A DNA stretch of 8,503 nucleotides from Candidatus Latescibacterota bacterium (GTDB taxonomy: Bacteria > Latescibacterota > UBA2968 > UBA8231). The notes beneath the pieces were generated by a model, which did no database searches, had not been told where the DNA came from, and worked only from the letters and a program-made list of their open reading frames with translations. The stretch is from contig JAGWBY010000126.1 of assembly GCA_021295675.1 (NCBI GenBank), positions 12,746 through 21,248 of the forward strand. The letters run 5' to 3'. A program made the translations under genes and the position numbers. This document shows positions 1 through 8,503 of the stretch, piece after piece (the first letter of the stretch is position 1; the number at the start of each line of letters is the position of its first letter).

Positions 1-1000
1 CCCTCTTGGCGGCTATCAGCTAAGGTTTGCTCCCCAGTCCGCCACAGCCGCTCCCAGTCTTCGCCTACAGTTGTAAAGCTCCCGCGCGGCTCGACAGCCA
101 CGCGTCGCTCCACCAGCGCGACACTGTCTATTTCCATGTCTTCTGGGCACGATCCGATCCGCACCACTAGGTAGCGGCACGTCGCCAATTGCGGTGCGGT
201 CCACTCCTGCAACCCGTCGCGGCACACGTAGCGCAAGCGCGACTCCACCGCGCCCGACGCTCGCGCAAAACCTAGATCAATCACCACACCAGCCTGACCC
301 CGCAGCCGCAGATGGGGGAATCCGCAGAGCAACCGACCGAAGTCCAAAACTAGGTACGCGGCCCGAACTTCGTCTGTTGTCTGCACCAAGGAGTGGGTTT
401 TGCCGCCTGTCAGGAATGCTTCTCGCCGCACGCATTTGGCAGTCTGCATAGTCTCGGGGAAAGCGACCCATTCGAGCGCACCCTCGCTAGCCACCTCGCC
501 AAAAGCCGCCACCTCCCGCGCCCACACCATGCTTTCCTCTACGGGCAGCGGCGACCATTCCCTCGGCTCAGTTCCATCTACCACCGTGGCTTCCCGCCAC
601 CCCGCAAATCGACCTTTGGCCCATTCAGCCGGTGCTAGCACGGCCACATAGCTAGCCGGACCCCAAGCATCGGCCGGCTGCACCTGCCAAAGTGTGCCGG
701 TGTACAGCACCTGCTCGGCACCATCGCTGCGCTCGATCTTTCCCTCGGCGCTGAACCAGTCTGCTGCGCCGCAGCCGATGGCAAAGATCAACAGCACATT
801 TTCGCCCTCCCGCAGCGCAGCATCCAACGCGAACTGCTCCCCCCCAATCCCCTGCCCACCCGCTCGCCGTTCAAGTACACCTCGTACGGCCCACTCGCAG
901 CACAGCGCAGCAACCCTTTGGCTGCTGCGCTGCTCAGGTGGAATTCAAAACGGATGTACACGGCCAGCGCGGCCGGATGCCATATAGCTTGCGAGCGCAT
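1..1000 (-). CDS. Alpha-L-rhamnosidase-like glycoside hydrolase (GH78), N-terminal part, frameshifted
   Basis: Probable family-78 glycosidase, which releases rhamnose or related sugars from glycans. Only the N-terminal ~331 residues are in the window; the frame is open to the left edge. It starts at ATG 998-1000 (or in-frame TTG 1004-1006), 2 nt after the degP stop. Residues 1-52 read AIWHP, then RFEFHL and YEVYLNGERVGRG, the carbohydrate-binding-like N-domain of GH78. At a run of seven G (839-845) the frame must change; from GAG at 837-839 another frame runs 279 codons without a stop (EQFALDAALREGENVLL onward). It holds LDFGRLLCGF with LRLRGQAG (about 260-350) and then VEPRGSFTT followed by LWRTGEQTLADSRQE (1-100), the usual entry to the (alpha/alpha)6 catalytic domain. 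The catalytic acids lie beyond the edge. No signal peptide is seen, so it may be cytoplasmic. Family call by motif order; substrate unknown. Confidence 0.72.
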
Positions 1001-1002
1001 AC

Positions 1003-2433
1003 TCAATTTACGGGCATCCGCAACCCCACCAGCCGCGTCCCTCGTTGTCCCAGCACCTGCATCATAAACGCGTCCCCCGGTTCAATCTCCGCCAACGCAT
1101 CCTCTAAGTCTTCCACAGTTTCCACCTGTCTGCGGTAGATCACCTGAGTTTCCTCCTGTTTGTGGCCGACCTCCTGAATGAGCATTCCTCGGTTCAAACC
1201 CCGTCGTGCCGCCTCACTACCCCGTTTCACTCGTGCGATCAGAACCCCGTTCTCGTCCTCGTATCCTAGACGCTGAGCTAGCTCATCGGTCAGTTCCTGG
1301 ACCTTCAGGCCCAGCACCTCTTGTTCTGCGTCTGCGTCATCGCGCGAGCGACCGGCGGCCACCGCTTCCTCAGTCCGCAGTTCTAGCTCGACTTTAATTC
1401 GTTTCTCTTTGCCATCGCGCAACACCAGCAACTCGACTTCAGTCCCCGGTGCCGTGCGTCCAATCCGGTCGCGAAGTTCGGTTAAGTTGCGCATCGGTTG
1501 GCCATCAATGGCAAGTACTACATCGCCAACCTTGACGCCTGCTTTGTCTGCTGCTCCCCCCGACGTCACTTCATTGATCACCACACCATAATTGCGGTCC
1601 AGCCCCATAGTCTCAGCCGCTAGCGGATCCAAGTTGGCAATATGCACGCCGAGTAAGCCGCGCCGCACCTCCCCGTGCTCAACCAACTGCGCGACCACGT
1701 CCTTGACCAAGTTGATCGGAATGGCAAAGCCAAGACCTATATTGCCGCCGCTGCGGCTGACGATGGCCGTGTTGATTCCCACGAGCTCGCCGTGCAGGTT
1801 GACCAGCGCCCCGCCACTGTTGCCCGGATTGATCGCCGCGTCGGTCTGGATAAAGGAGCCATACTCGCCAAAGAAGCGTTTCCGTCCTAGCCCACTGACG
1901 ATGCCGGTAGAAACCGAATGGGAAAATGTCATAGGACTTCCTATGGCTAGCACCCATTCTCCCTCCCGGAGCTGATCCGAATCACCCATCGCGACCGCTG
2001 GCAAATCTTCGACGGCGACCTTAAGCACGGCGATGTCGCTCAGGGAATCGCGGCCGATGACCTCGGCTTCAAAGAAGCGCGAATCCGTCATCTCGACGCG
2101 GATATTGTCGGCGTGGCGAATCACGTGGTTGTTGGTGATAATGTACTGATCGCCGCTGAAGTTGATGATTACTCCCGAACCCTGTCCATCGCGTTCGCGT
2201 GGCTGGTCAGGCAATTCGAAGAAGTCCCCCCAAGGGGTGCCGCGCAAGGGAGAGCGCCCCTCGACATTGACAGTGCCCTCCGTGGTGATTTTTACGACGC
2301 CGGGCTTGACCTGAGCTACTACTTCGGCAAAGCCGTCGCTCATCTGGTGCAAAAACTGCAAATTCTCGCTGGCTCGGGCATTGCCAGCCACCGCGAGGGT
2401 TAAAATGAACAGGGAAAAGTACAACTTCCGCAT
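1003..2433 (-). CDS. degP: Periplasmic serine protease/chaperone DegP (HtrA family), two PDZ domains
   Basis: 476 residues, the normal size for DegP/DegQ. It degrades or refolds misfolded envelope proteins, including outer-membrane barrels, in the periplasm. A signal peptide spans residues 1-21, with likely cleavage after ARA. The trypsin-like domain (about 30-255) holds the complete triad: His103 in TNNHV, Asp133 in LSDIAV and Ser206 in NPGNSGGAL. PDZ1 covers about 258-350 (RRGLLGVHI start, carboxylate-binding-loop equivalent; AADKAGVKVGDVVLAIDG) and PDZ2 about 374-476 (GLKVQEL, ARRGLNRGMLI). The ATG at 2431-2433 has ribosome-binding site AGAGGA (2440-2445) with a 6-nt spacer. It sits 42 nt after clpB, probably in one operon, pairing cytoplasmic and periplasmic protein quality control. 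Its TGA stop at 1003-1005 lies 2 nt before the next start. The gene shows no defect, unlike its two neighbours. Confidence 0.97.
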   Translation of the reverse strand: MRKLYFSLFILTLAVAGNARASENLQFLHQMSDGFAEVVAQVKPGVVKITTEGTVNVEGRSPLRGTPWGDFFELPDQPRERDGQGSGVIINFSGDQYIITNNHVIRHADNIRVEMTDSRFFEAEVIGRDSLSDIAVLKVAVEDLPAVAMGDSDQLREGEWVLAIGSPMTFSHSVSTGIVSGLGRKRFFGEYGSFIQTDAAINPGNSGGALVNLHGELVGINTAIVSRSGGNIGLGFAIPINLVKDVVAQLVEHGEVRRGLLGVHIANLDPLAAETMGLDRNYGVVINEVTSGGAADKAGVKVGDVVLAIDGQPMRNLTELRDRIGRTAPGTEVELLVLRDGKEKRIKVELELRTEEAVAAGRSRDDADAEQEVLGLKVQELTDELAQRLGYEDENGVLIARVKRGSEAARRGLNRGMLIQEVGHKQEETQVIYRRQVETVEDLEDALAEIEPGDAFMMQVLGQRGTRLVGLRMPVN

Positions 2434-3889
2434 GGTATTTCCTCTCTGAAAAGGGTGTGAAAATACGGATATTTCTCAATGTCCACAAAAAGAGACGACA
2501 ACTAGCGGCTGGTGCCGCACGGCCAATTGGCCTTCTTCGAGCACCACCTCGACTCGCGACCCCTCGGGCATGTCGCCGGCCACCAGCAAGCGGGCGATCT
2601 GCGTTTCGAGCTCGCGCTGCAAAAATCGCTTGAGCGGTCGAGCGCCATAGACCGGATCGAAACCTGCGTGGGCAATGTGCCGACGCGCTGGTGCGGCTAC
2701 TTCTAGCTCAATGCGCTTTGCCACCAGACGCTGGCGCAACTCGGCGATCAGCAGTTCGACGATCTCCTCAATCTCTGCCAAAGTCAGCGGCTTGAAGAGC
2801 ACCACGTCGTCGATCCGGTTGAGAAACTCCGGGCGGAAATACGCCCGCAGCTCGCCCATGACCTGCTCGCGCACGGACTCGGCGATCTCCCCTTTCGGCG
2901 TCAGGCCCTCGACCAAGGAAGTCATAATCACCACGACGTTCTTAAAATCCACCACCCGACCCTGCGCGTCGGTGAGCCGCCCGTCGTCCAAAAGCTGCAA
3001 CAGCGTGTTAAAAACGTCTGGATGGGCCTTTTCAATTTCGTCGAAGAGCACCACTGAGTACGGCTTGCGGCGCACGGCCTCGGTTAGCTGTCCTCCCTCC
3101 TCGTAGCCCACGTACCCAGGAGGAGCGCCCAACAGCTTGGACACCGAGTGCTTTTCCATGTACTCGCTCATATCTAAGCGCACCATGTTCTCCTCGGCGT
3201 CGAAGAGGGCTTGCGCCAGAGCCTTGGCCAGCTCGGTCTTGCCCACGCCCGTCGGTCCTAAGAACACGAAGGAGCCGATCGGCTTTTGCTCATCTTTAAT
3301 GCCAGCGCGTGCCCGCATCACAGCATCGGCCACCAAGCTTACGGCCTCGTCCTGGCCCACGACCCGCTGGTGCAAGGTCTGGTCGAGGCGCGCCAACTTC
3401 TCGCGTTCCCCCTCGGTTAGCCGCTGCAGCGGGATGCCGGTCCAACGCGAGACAATGGCAGCAACCTCCTCTTGGGTGACTTCCTCGCGCAGCAGTCGCG
3501 GACCACTGTCCTCTACCGCTTGCTGCGCCGCAGCTAGCTCCCGCTCCAGTTCCGGCAATTTTCCGTGTTTTAGCTCGGCGGCGCGGTTCAGGTCGTATTG
3601 GCGCTCGGCCTCTTCGATGTGATGTCGCACCTGCTCGATTTCCTCGCGCAATGACCGCTCGCCCACGAGAGACGCTCGCTCCTCCTCCCATTGGGCACGT
3701 AGAGCACCAGCCTGCACCTTGAGGTCAGCCAGCTCCTTGCGCAGGCTTTCGAGGCGCTCCTCGCTGGTTTTGTCCTGTTCCTTTTTCAGCGCGGCTTCCT
3801 CAATCTCTAACTGCATGACCCGGCGCTCCACCTGGTCCAGCTCAGTTGGCACCGAGTCAATCTCCGTGCGCACGGTGGCGCATGCCTCG

Positions 3890-4591
<702 letters not shown>

Positions 4592-4724
4592 GTCGATTCC
4601 CTTTCAGAAGTCGGTTTTCTCTGTCCAAATGATTGCAAATACCGTACCAGCACCGATATGACTCTTTTTGACACATTTTGCCCATCGAATGGGACATTGT
4701 GGCACTAGAGGCGTTGAAATGGAC
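4592..4724 (-). promoter_or_regulatory. Leader of clpB; probable promoter region, elements not resolved
   Basis: This 133-nt non-coding stretch, more AT-rich than its surroundings, lies between the terminator and clpB and must hold the clpB promoter if the terminator works. I see no CIRCE element (GAGTGCTAA-type inverted repeat) and no convincing sigma-32 or sigma-70 pair. There is a short perfect inverted repeat, CCCAT-CGA-ATGGG (4681-4693), that could be an operator. A good Shine-Dalgarno AAGGGA (4598-4603) sits 6 nt before the ATG. An in-frame TGA five codons before that ATG rules out a longer N-terminus. Confidence 0.45.
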
Positions 4725-4749
4725 AAAAAAGACTGAGGGGCCGTCAGCC
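4725..4749 (-). terminator. Intrinsic (Rho-independent) terminator after the barrel gene
   Basis: Read on the minus strand, GGCTGA - CGGCCCC - TCAGTC forms a six-pair stem (one G-U) with a seven-base loop, directly followed by TTTTTT (4725-4730). The stem includes the TGA stop codon of the barrel gene (4744-4746). The hairpin is short, but the perfectly placed U-run makes termination likely. It would separate the metK/lipoprotein/barrel unit from clpB-degP, which would then need its own promoter. Confidence 0.72.
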
Positions 4750-6186
4750 GAGACTCAAGCGAAAGAACAGCACGGAAATGGCGGTGCCCTTCGCTATTCC
4801 CGGTAAGAGGCCGCCGCGCATGGCAAGGCTGGTCTCCAACAAGCGGATCTGCATGGACGACAGCACAAACGGGCCGAAGGCAAAGCCGACCGCCGAACTG
4901 CTGCTCCGCCCGCCCAGCGACAGGCCAATGCGGGCCGGCAACCAGTCCGCCAGCCAGTACTCGACTCCGCCGGCCAGCCGCGGTCGAGCCCGCATCCCAA
5001 ACTTGGAGCTAAACGCCTGGTCCCAATTGCCAACCACCGTTAGCTCAGGTCTGGCCTGATAGGCCACCCCGAGCCGCAGCATGGCCGGCAGCGAGCGCGA
5101 GAACGGTTCTTGGCCAATCTGCTTGGTAAAGTCTGGATCGCCGTCGCCGTCGAAATCCGGGTTGTCGAACACTTCCTCAATGGACCGCGAGTCCGCGTCT
5201 AAGAAACGCGAGATGCGCAATTCGTTGGTCGCGAGGAAAATGGAATCTTGGCGCACCCCCTCATTCCAAGAGAAGGTGTCGAGCAAGTTGAGCGCACTGA
5301 AGCTGAAGGTCGTCTTGCGATTTTTGGCTCGGCCAGCAATGCCAATGTCGATGCCAACGCCGACGCCCCTTTTGGCGTACTGAGTAATCAGCCAAGCATC
5401 CGCCTCAGCACCGCCGACATGGGCTACCAGTCCGGTGCCGCCGGATTCGATAATCTCTCCGTAGCTACCCATCGAGAGCTTGAGCGTACTGCCGACTGTG
5501 AACTCGCTTAGATAGGGCGCGAGACGAGCAGGCAGTGCGGGTTTCGCAACGGCAACATTGAGCGTGCCCACGGCCCAGCCCGACCCATTCCAGTCGCTGA
5601 TGTCGTATCCTTCGCTCTTGCCGGCTGCCAAGCGGTCCTCCGCAAACTCGTTGCCAAAAAAGAACAACTCCAACACGTCCTTGGGAATTTCGCTCTCGAC
5701 TCCGCTGGTAAACCCCACGGCAATGGCCGAGCGCACATCCCCGATGGCAAAGGCCACGCCCCCGTTGAGTGGGAGGCCCGCGACGAGCGTCGGCTCGATA
5801 TCCCCGTTCATGCGCAGACCCGCGTCTGGGATGTCGGCGAGCAGCTTTTTTTTCTCTACGGGGCTGATGTAGTACGGGCTGCCGTTGGGAGACACCTTCT
5901 CATTGGCGGCCGTGAAGTGGGCGTTGTACGTGGCGACCGAAAAACTGTTGTTTTCGGCAACCAAGCAAAGGCCCACGCCGAGCAAGTCCCAGGAAAACTT
6001 GCGGCTGCCCGACAGAGCTAAATTCGCCGGATTCCAGAAAACGGCTTCCGGCCCTCGAGCCAAGGCCGTATAAGCTTGGCCCAGCGCCAGCGCCCGCGGG
6101 CTGGCGTCGCCGGGAACGGCAGCCACTTGTCTGTAGGCCCCGGCGACGAGCAGGGCCGCTAGAACGATCAATCCCTTGCCTTGCAC
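4744..6186 (-). CDS. Putative outer-membrane beta-barrel protein (TraF/DUF5723/PorV-like)
   Basis: 480 residues starting at GTG (6184-6186), the only start that keeps the signal peptide. It is preceded by AGGG at 6192-6195 with a 5-nt spacer. Residues 1-23 form a cleavable-type signal (hydrophobic core, then VAA), followed by the hallmark of bacterial barrel proteins of the FadL/PorV/TraF-like kind: RALALGQAYTALARGPEAVF, then WNPANLAL (about 31-58). The body is mostly glycine/aromatic alternating strands (for example 230-300 and 365-445), as expected of a barrel. Residues 341-353 contain an Asp-rich run, DFDGDGDPDF, like calcium-binding loops, probably in an extracellular loop or turn. The C-terminus (FFRLSLG) is strand-like but lacks the classical final aromatic residue. 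It follows the lipoprotein gene by 7 nt and ends in a terminator. The family label is by motif only; substrate or partner is unknown. Confidence 0.72.
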   Translation of the reverse strand: MQGKGLIVLAALLVAGAYRQVAAVPGDASPRALALGQAYTALARGPEAVFWNPANLALSGSRKFSWDLLGVGLCLVAENNSFSVATYNAHFTAANEKVSPNGSPYYISPVEKKKLLADIPDAGLRMNGDIEPTLVAGLPLNGGVAFAIGDVRSAIAVGFTSGVESEIPKDVLELFFFGNEFAEDRLAAGKSEGYDISDWNGSGWAVGTLNVAVAKPALPARLAPYLSEFTVGSTLKLSMGSYGEIIESGGTGLVAHVGGAEADAWLITQYAKRGVGVGIDIGIAGRAKNRKTTFSFSALNLLDTFSWNEGVRQDSIFLATNELRISRFLDADSRSIEEVFDNPDFDGDGDPDFTKQIGQEPFSRSLPAMLRLGVAYQARPELTVVGNWDQAFSSKFGMRARPRLAGGVEYWLADWLPARIGLSLGGRSSSSAVGFAFGPFVLSSMQIRLLETSLAMRGGLLPGIAKGTAISVLFFRLSLG

Positions 6187-6191
6187 TGGTG

Positions 6192-6195
6192 CCCT
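6192..6195 (-). promoter_or_regulatory. Ribosome-binding site overlapping upstream stop codon
   Basis: On the minus strand, AAGTAGGG precedes the GTG start of the barrel gene by 5 nt. The TAG inside it (6194-6196) is the stop codon of the lipoprotein gene. A terminating ribosome would sit on the start signal of the next gene, which favours translational coupling and supports the choice of the GTG start. Confidence 0.7.
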
Positions 6196-7765
6196 ACTTG
6201 ACCAAGTCCTCGTTGAATTCCATAAAAATCACCGCCCCAGCTTCCACGGCGACGAAATCGCTCGCCCGCATCACCACCTCGCTCGGCGTCTTGTCCAACT
6301 CGACCAGTATGCCCGTATAGACGCCCTCCTCCCGTAGAAAGACCTGAACGTCTTCGTCTGTGAGCGCGATCCGTTGGTGGCTGAATGCACTTGTCACAAC
6401 CTGCCCTTCGGGACCGACCTCGCCAGCCCCCACCGCAAAGGAACCCTCCTTGGGAATCCGCAGATAGCCGTTGGCCTCGTTGTCGGCGAATAGGTCTTCG
6501 CTGCCGTACACATCCTCGGCTATCGATGAGACCCACAAGCTGACGCGGATGGCGGTGGGCAGGTGATTTTCAATCGCAGTAACTACGACGGCACTATCGA
6601 GGCTAGCTTGGATGCGGCGGCGGGCATCGTCGTCCTGGAAGCGACGAAAGATCGGATCGAACTCGATGCGGGTATCTTCTTCTATTTGAAAATGACCCTG
6701 TGAGGCAAAGCGCACGTGGTCAATCTGCACCCAATGACTAGCGTCGATGACCTCCACGGACTCGCCATCGCCGATGCGCACGATCGGCGCGACCACAACC
6801 TTGGTCGGTAGCAGGCTGAGAAACTCAGTTAGCTCTGCAAAGGTCCGCGACAAGGAGAGCGATACCGGGGAGTCTATATCACCACGCTGGAACGCTTCGG
6901 AAATCATCAGGGAACCCTGCTCGCCTTGGCTGTTGGTGCCCTCAATGTGGAGGTCAATGCGGCTGCGGAAGCCAACGCCCGACGTCAAGCCGACTTCTAA
7001 GGCAGCCGAACTGAAGGCGATCTGATCTAAACCTGCGGGAAAATCGACTGCGCGAGTGACCGGGGAGACCGGCAGGATGACCTCGTTGAGCACACCCTCG
7101 ACGCGGCTGAGGAGCAAGTTTTCGGTCGCAGCTTCTAGCAGTAATTCGTCGGTGGCGACGGCCTCTGAGAACTCGCCCTGTACTCGGTATGAGAACCGCA
7201 ATTCAAGGGGATTCTGCGGGGCAAATTCGCTGCCAGCCAAGTCAAAGGACACGGTCTTGATTTCGCCAAGATCAAGCTCGTCAATGAGGAAGGCGTGGGG
7301 AGTGCCGTCCGACCTTTTGACATCGTCCAAGACTAGCTCTACCTGCAAGGGGATCGCGGTTCGGTTGGTCACCTTGAAAGTCAGGCCGCCCTCGGCGATG
7401 ACCGCGTGGGCGATTTGAATGCGGTCGTCGGCAAAGACGAGAGCCTCAGTCTTGGCAATCGCACCGTCAGCCGGCCCAATCGGCACTGCAAAGGCAGCAG
7501 AGACGGGCACGACGCGCAGGCTGTCGCCAACTTCCTCGCGGTGGTTGAAGTCCACTGTAAAATCTACCGCGAGCAGGCCCTCGTCGTCGATCTTCAGGAA
7601 ACCGGCGCGCTCGTCGGCCAAGTCCTGAACCGTCGTCCGGTCGTCGGCAACCGGGATGCTGATCTGGAAATTGGTGCTGGGGATTTGGGGAGGATTCACC
7701 CCGCAGCCCGTCAACGCTCCAGCCCCTAGGAGCGCACCCAACCATCGGTACGGCACGACATTCAT
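6194..7765 (-). CDS. Putative lipoprotein with repeated beta-rich modules, function unknown
   Basis: 523 residues. I do not recognise a named family. The N-terminus is a typical lipoprotein signal: MNVVPYR, a hydrophobic stretch, then lipobox L18-T-G-C21, so Cys21 should be lipidated and the protein anchored to a membrane. The ATG at 7763-7765 is chosen because it gives this signal peptide; the frame is open to 7864, but that would overlap metK and bury the signal internally. The rest is rich in alternating hydrophobic residues, as in beta-sandwich proteins. Three segments look alike (about residues 126-149, 253-276 and 391-414), sharing N/S-x7-V/I-x-L followed by more strand-like sequence, for example VTNRTAIPLQVEL and AIENHLPTAIRVSL. 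This recalls LEA-type or other tandem beta-sandwich modules, but that is inference. The stop codon overlaps the ribosome-binding site of the barrel gene 7 nt downstream, suggesting the two products work together at the envelope. Confidence 0.8.
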   Translation of the reverse strand: MNVVPYRWLGALLGAGALTGCGVNPPQIPSTNFQISIPVADDRTTVQDLADERAGFLKIDDEGLLAVDFTVDFNHREEVGDSLRVVPVSAAFAVPIGPADGAIAKTEALVFADDRIQIAHAVIAEGGLTFKVTNRTAIPLQVELVLDDVKRSDGTPHAFLIDELDLGEIKTVSFDLAGSEFAPQNPLELRFSYRVQGEFSEAVATDELLLEAATENLLLSRVEGVLNEVILPVSPVTRAVDFPAGLDQIAFSSAALEVGLTSGVGFRSRIDLHIEGTNSQGEQGSLMISEAFQRGDIDSPVSLSLSRTFAELTEFLSLLPTKVVVAPIVRIGDGESVEVIDASHWVQIDHVRFASQGHFQIEEDTRIEFDPIFRRFQDDDARRRIQASLDSAVVVTAIENHLPTAIRVSLWVSSIAEDVYGSEDLFADNEANGYLRIPKEGSFAVGAGEVGPEGQVVTSAFSHQRIALTDEDVQVFLREEGVYTGILVELDKTPSEVVMRASDFVAVEAGAVIFMEFNEDLVK

Positions 7766-7784
7766 CCGCCAGCCGCTCAAGGCT

Positions 7785-8503
7785 CTATTTGATCCCCACG
7801 ACCTGGCGCAGCGGCTCGGCCTTGTCGGTCCGTTCCCAAACGAACTCCGGCTCCTCGCGGCCAAAGTGGCCGTAGTTGGTGGTTTTCCGATAGATGGGCC
7901 GCCTCAGTTGTAGGACCTCAATGATGCTCTTGGGGGTTAGGTTGAAGACTTTTTCCACAGCCGCGACAATCTCCTCATCGGGCACGACGCCCGTGCCAAA
8001 GGTATCGACCCGCACCGATACGGGCGCGGCCACGCCAATGGCATAGGCCAGTTGCACTTGGCAGCGGGCGGCCAAGCGGGCGGCCACCACGTTTTTGGCC
8101 ACGTAGCGCGCCATGTAGTGAGCACTGCGGTCCACTTTGCTGGGGTCCTTGCCGGAAAATGCACCGCCGCCGTGCGGACACGCGCCCCCGTAGGTATCGA
8201 CGATGATCTTGCGACCGGTCAATCCGCAGTCGCCGTGCGGCCCCCCGATGACGAAGCGGCCCGTGGGGTTGACGTGGTATTGGGTGCCTGCGTCGAGCAG
8301 GTGAGCGGGAATTACCTCTTGTACGACCTGTTCGATCATGTCTTTTTTGATCTGCGCGTGACTGGCCTCGGGGGCGTGTTGGGTCGAGAGAACCACGGCT
8401 CCTATCCGCACGGGCTGACCGTCTTCGTACTCGACGCTGACCTGAGACTTGGCGTCCGGGCGCAGATAGGAAATTTTCTCTTCCTTGCGCAGCCGCGTCA
8501 GGT
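7785..8503 (-). CDS. metK: S-adenosylmethionine synthetase (MetK), C-terminal part, start outside window
   Basis: Makes S-adenosylmethionine from methionine and ATP in the cytoplasm, the methyl donor of the cell. About 238 residues are visible, roughly the last 60% of a family that is usually about 380-400 residues; the reading frame is open to the right edge. Signature segments are present and intact: [10 protein letters not shown] near the edge, [20 protein letters not shown], the glycine-rich loop [18 protein letters not shown] (active-site lysine and aspartate region of the family), and the C-terminal YGHFGRE followed by [11 protein letters not shown]. It ends in TAG at 7785-7787. The next gene starts 19 nt downstream with no terminator seen between them, so they may be co-transcribed. 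Nothing in it is unusual. Identification is by recognition of the conserved motifs. Confidence 0.98.
   Translation of the reverse strand, partial: LTRLRKEEKISYLRPDAKSQVSVEYEDGQPVRIGAVVLSTQHAPEASHAQIKKDMIEQVVQEVIPAHLLDAGTQYHVNPTGRFVIGGPHGDCGLTGRKIIVDTYGGACPHGGGAFSGKDPSKVDRSAHYMARYVAKNVVAARLAARCQVQLAYAIGVAAPVSVRVDTFGTGVVPDEEIVAAVEKVFNLTPKSIIEVLQLRRPIYRKTTNYGHFGREEPEFVWERTDKAEPLRQVVGIK

Noticed and set aside
1592..1975. Forward-strand open frame of 127 residues inside degP
   Set aside because: It lies opposite the conserved protease domain and is rich in Ser/Pro/Arg, as expected of the antisense of a GC-rich gene; no family features. The other forward-strand frames in the window were rejected for the same reason.
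2434..2475. Possible AT-rich hairpin between clpB and degP (AAATA-TCCG-TATTT)
   Set aside because: Only five A/T pairs and no U-run; too weak to call a terminator.
4592..4743. Search for a remnant of the ClpB N-domain upstream of clpB
   Set aside because: An in-frame stop lies five codons before the start, and the 150 nt contain no recognisable N-domain motif and end in the terminator of the previous gene.
5846..5853. Run of eight A on the minus strand (A-AAA-AAG slippery sequence) in the barrel gene
   Set aside because: It encodes Glu-Lys-Lys-Lys in a frame that stays intact on both sides. No stimulatory hairpin or meaningful product in the other frame is evident, so programmed frameshifting is not supported.
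7766..7864. Upstream extension of the lipoprotein reading frame to 7864
   Set aside because: It overlaps the end of metK, has arginine-rich out-of-frame composition, and would place the lipoprotein signal 33 residues inside the protein.

Overview
All six genes lie on the minus strand, so transcription runs from the right edge to the left edge: metK (3' part) -> putative lipoprotein -> putative outer-membrane beta-barrel protein -> terminator -> clpB (frameshifted) -> degP/htrA -> GH78 alpha-L-rhamnosidase-like gene (5' part, frameshifted). The DNA is GC-rich and densely coding, with no RNA genes, CRISPR or insertion sequences seen. A signal-peptidase-II lipoprotein, a beta-barrel candidate and a periplasmic DegP point to a Gram-negative (diderm) bacterium. 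The long lipoprotein and the 'NPA' barrel look like envelope proteins of poorly cultured diderm phyla, but I cannot assign a phylum from the sequence alone.

Right part (4725-8503). The last ~238 codons of S-adenosylmethionine synthetase are followed 19 nt later by a 523-residue putative lipoprotein with repeated beta-rich modules. After 7 nt comes a 480-residue barrel-type protein whose ribosome-binding site overlaps the lipoprotein stop codon. A hairpin plus U-run overlapping the barrel stop codon ends this unit.

Left part (1-4724). A 133-nt leader without a confident promoter precedes clpB. This ClpB has no N-terminal domain: an in-frame stop and a good ribosome-binding site sit just before its start. 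It also lacks about 23 nt after the first AAA+ arginine finger, which causes a frameshift, and about six codons at the sensor-1 asparagine of the second AAA+ domain. As given, it cannot make an intact disaggregase. degP follows after 42 nt and is intact, with signal peptide, His-Asp-Ser triad and two PDZ domains. A GH78-like gene starts 2 nt after the degP stop and runs off the left edge, with one frameshift at a run of seven G.

The clearest theme is protein quality control, cytoplasmic (ClpB) plus periplasmic (DegP), next to an envelope lipoprotein/barrel pair. The main uncertainty is whether the three indels (two in clpB, one in the GH78 gene) are real or assembly/consensus errors. I found no convincing evidence of a wholly new system. 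The tightly coupled lipoprotein/barrel pair is the best candidate for something poorly described.
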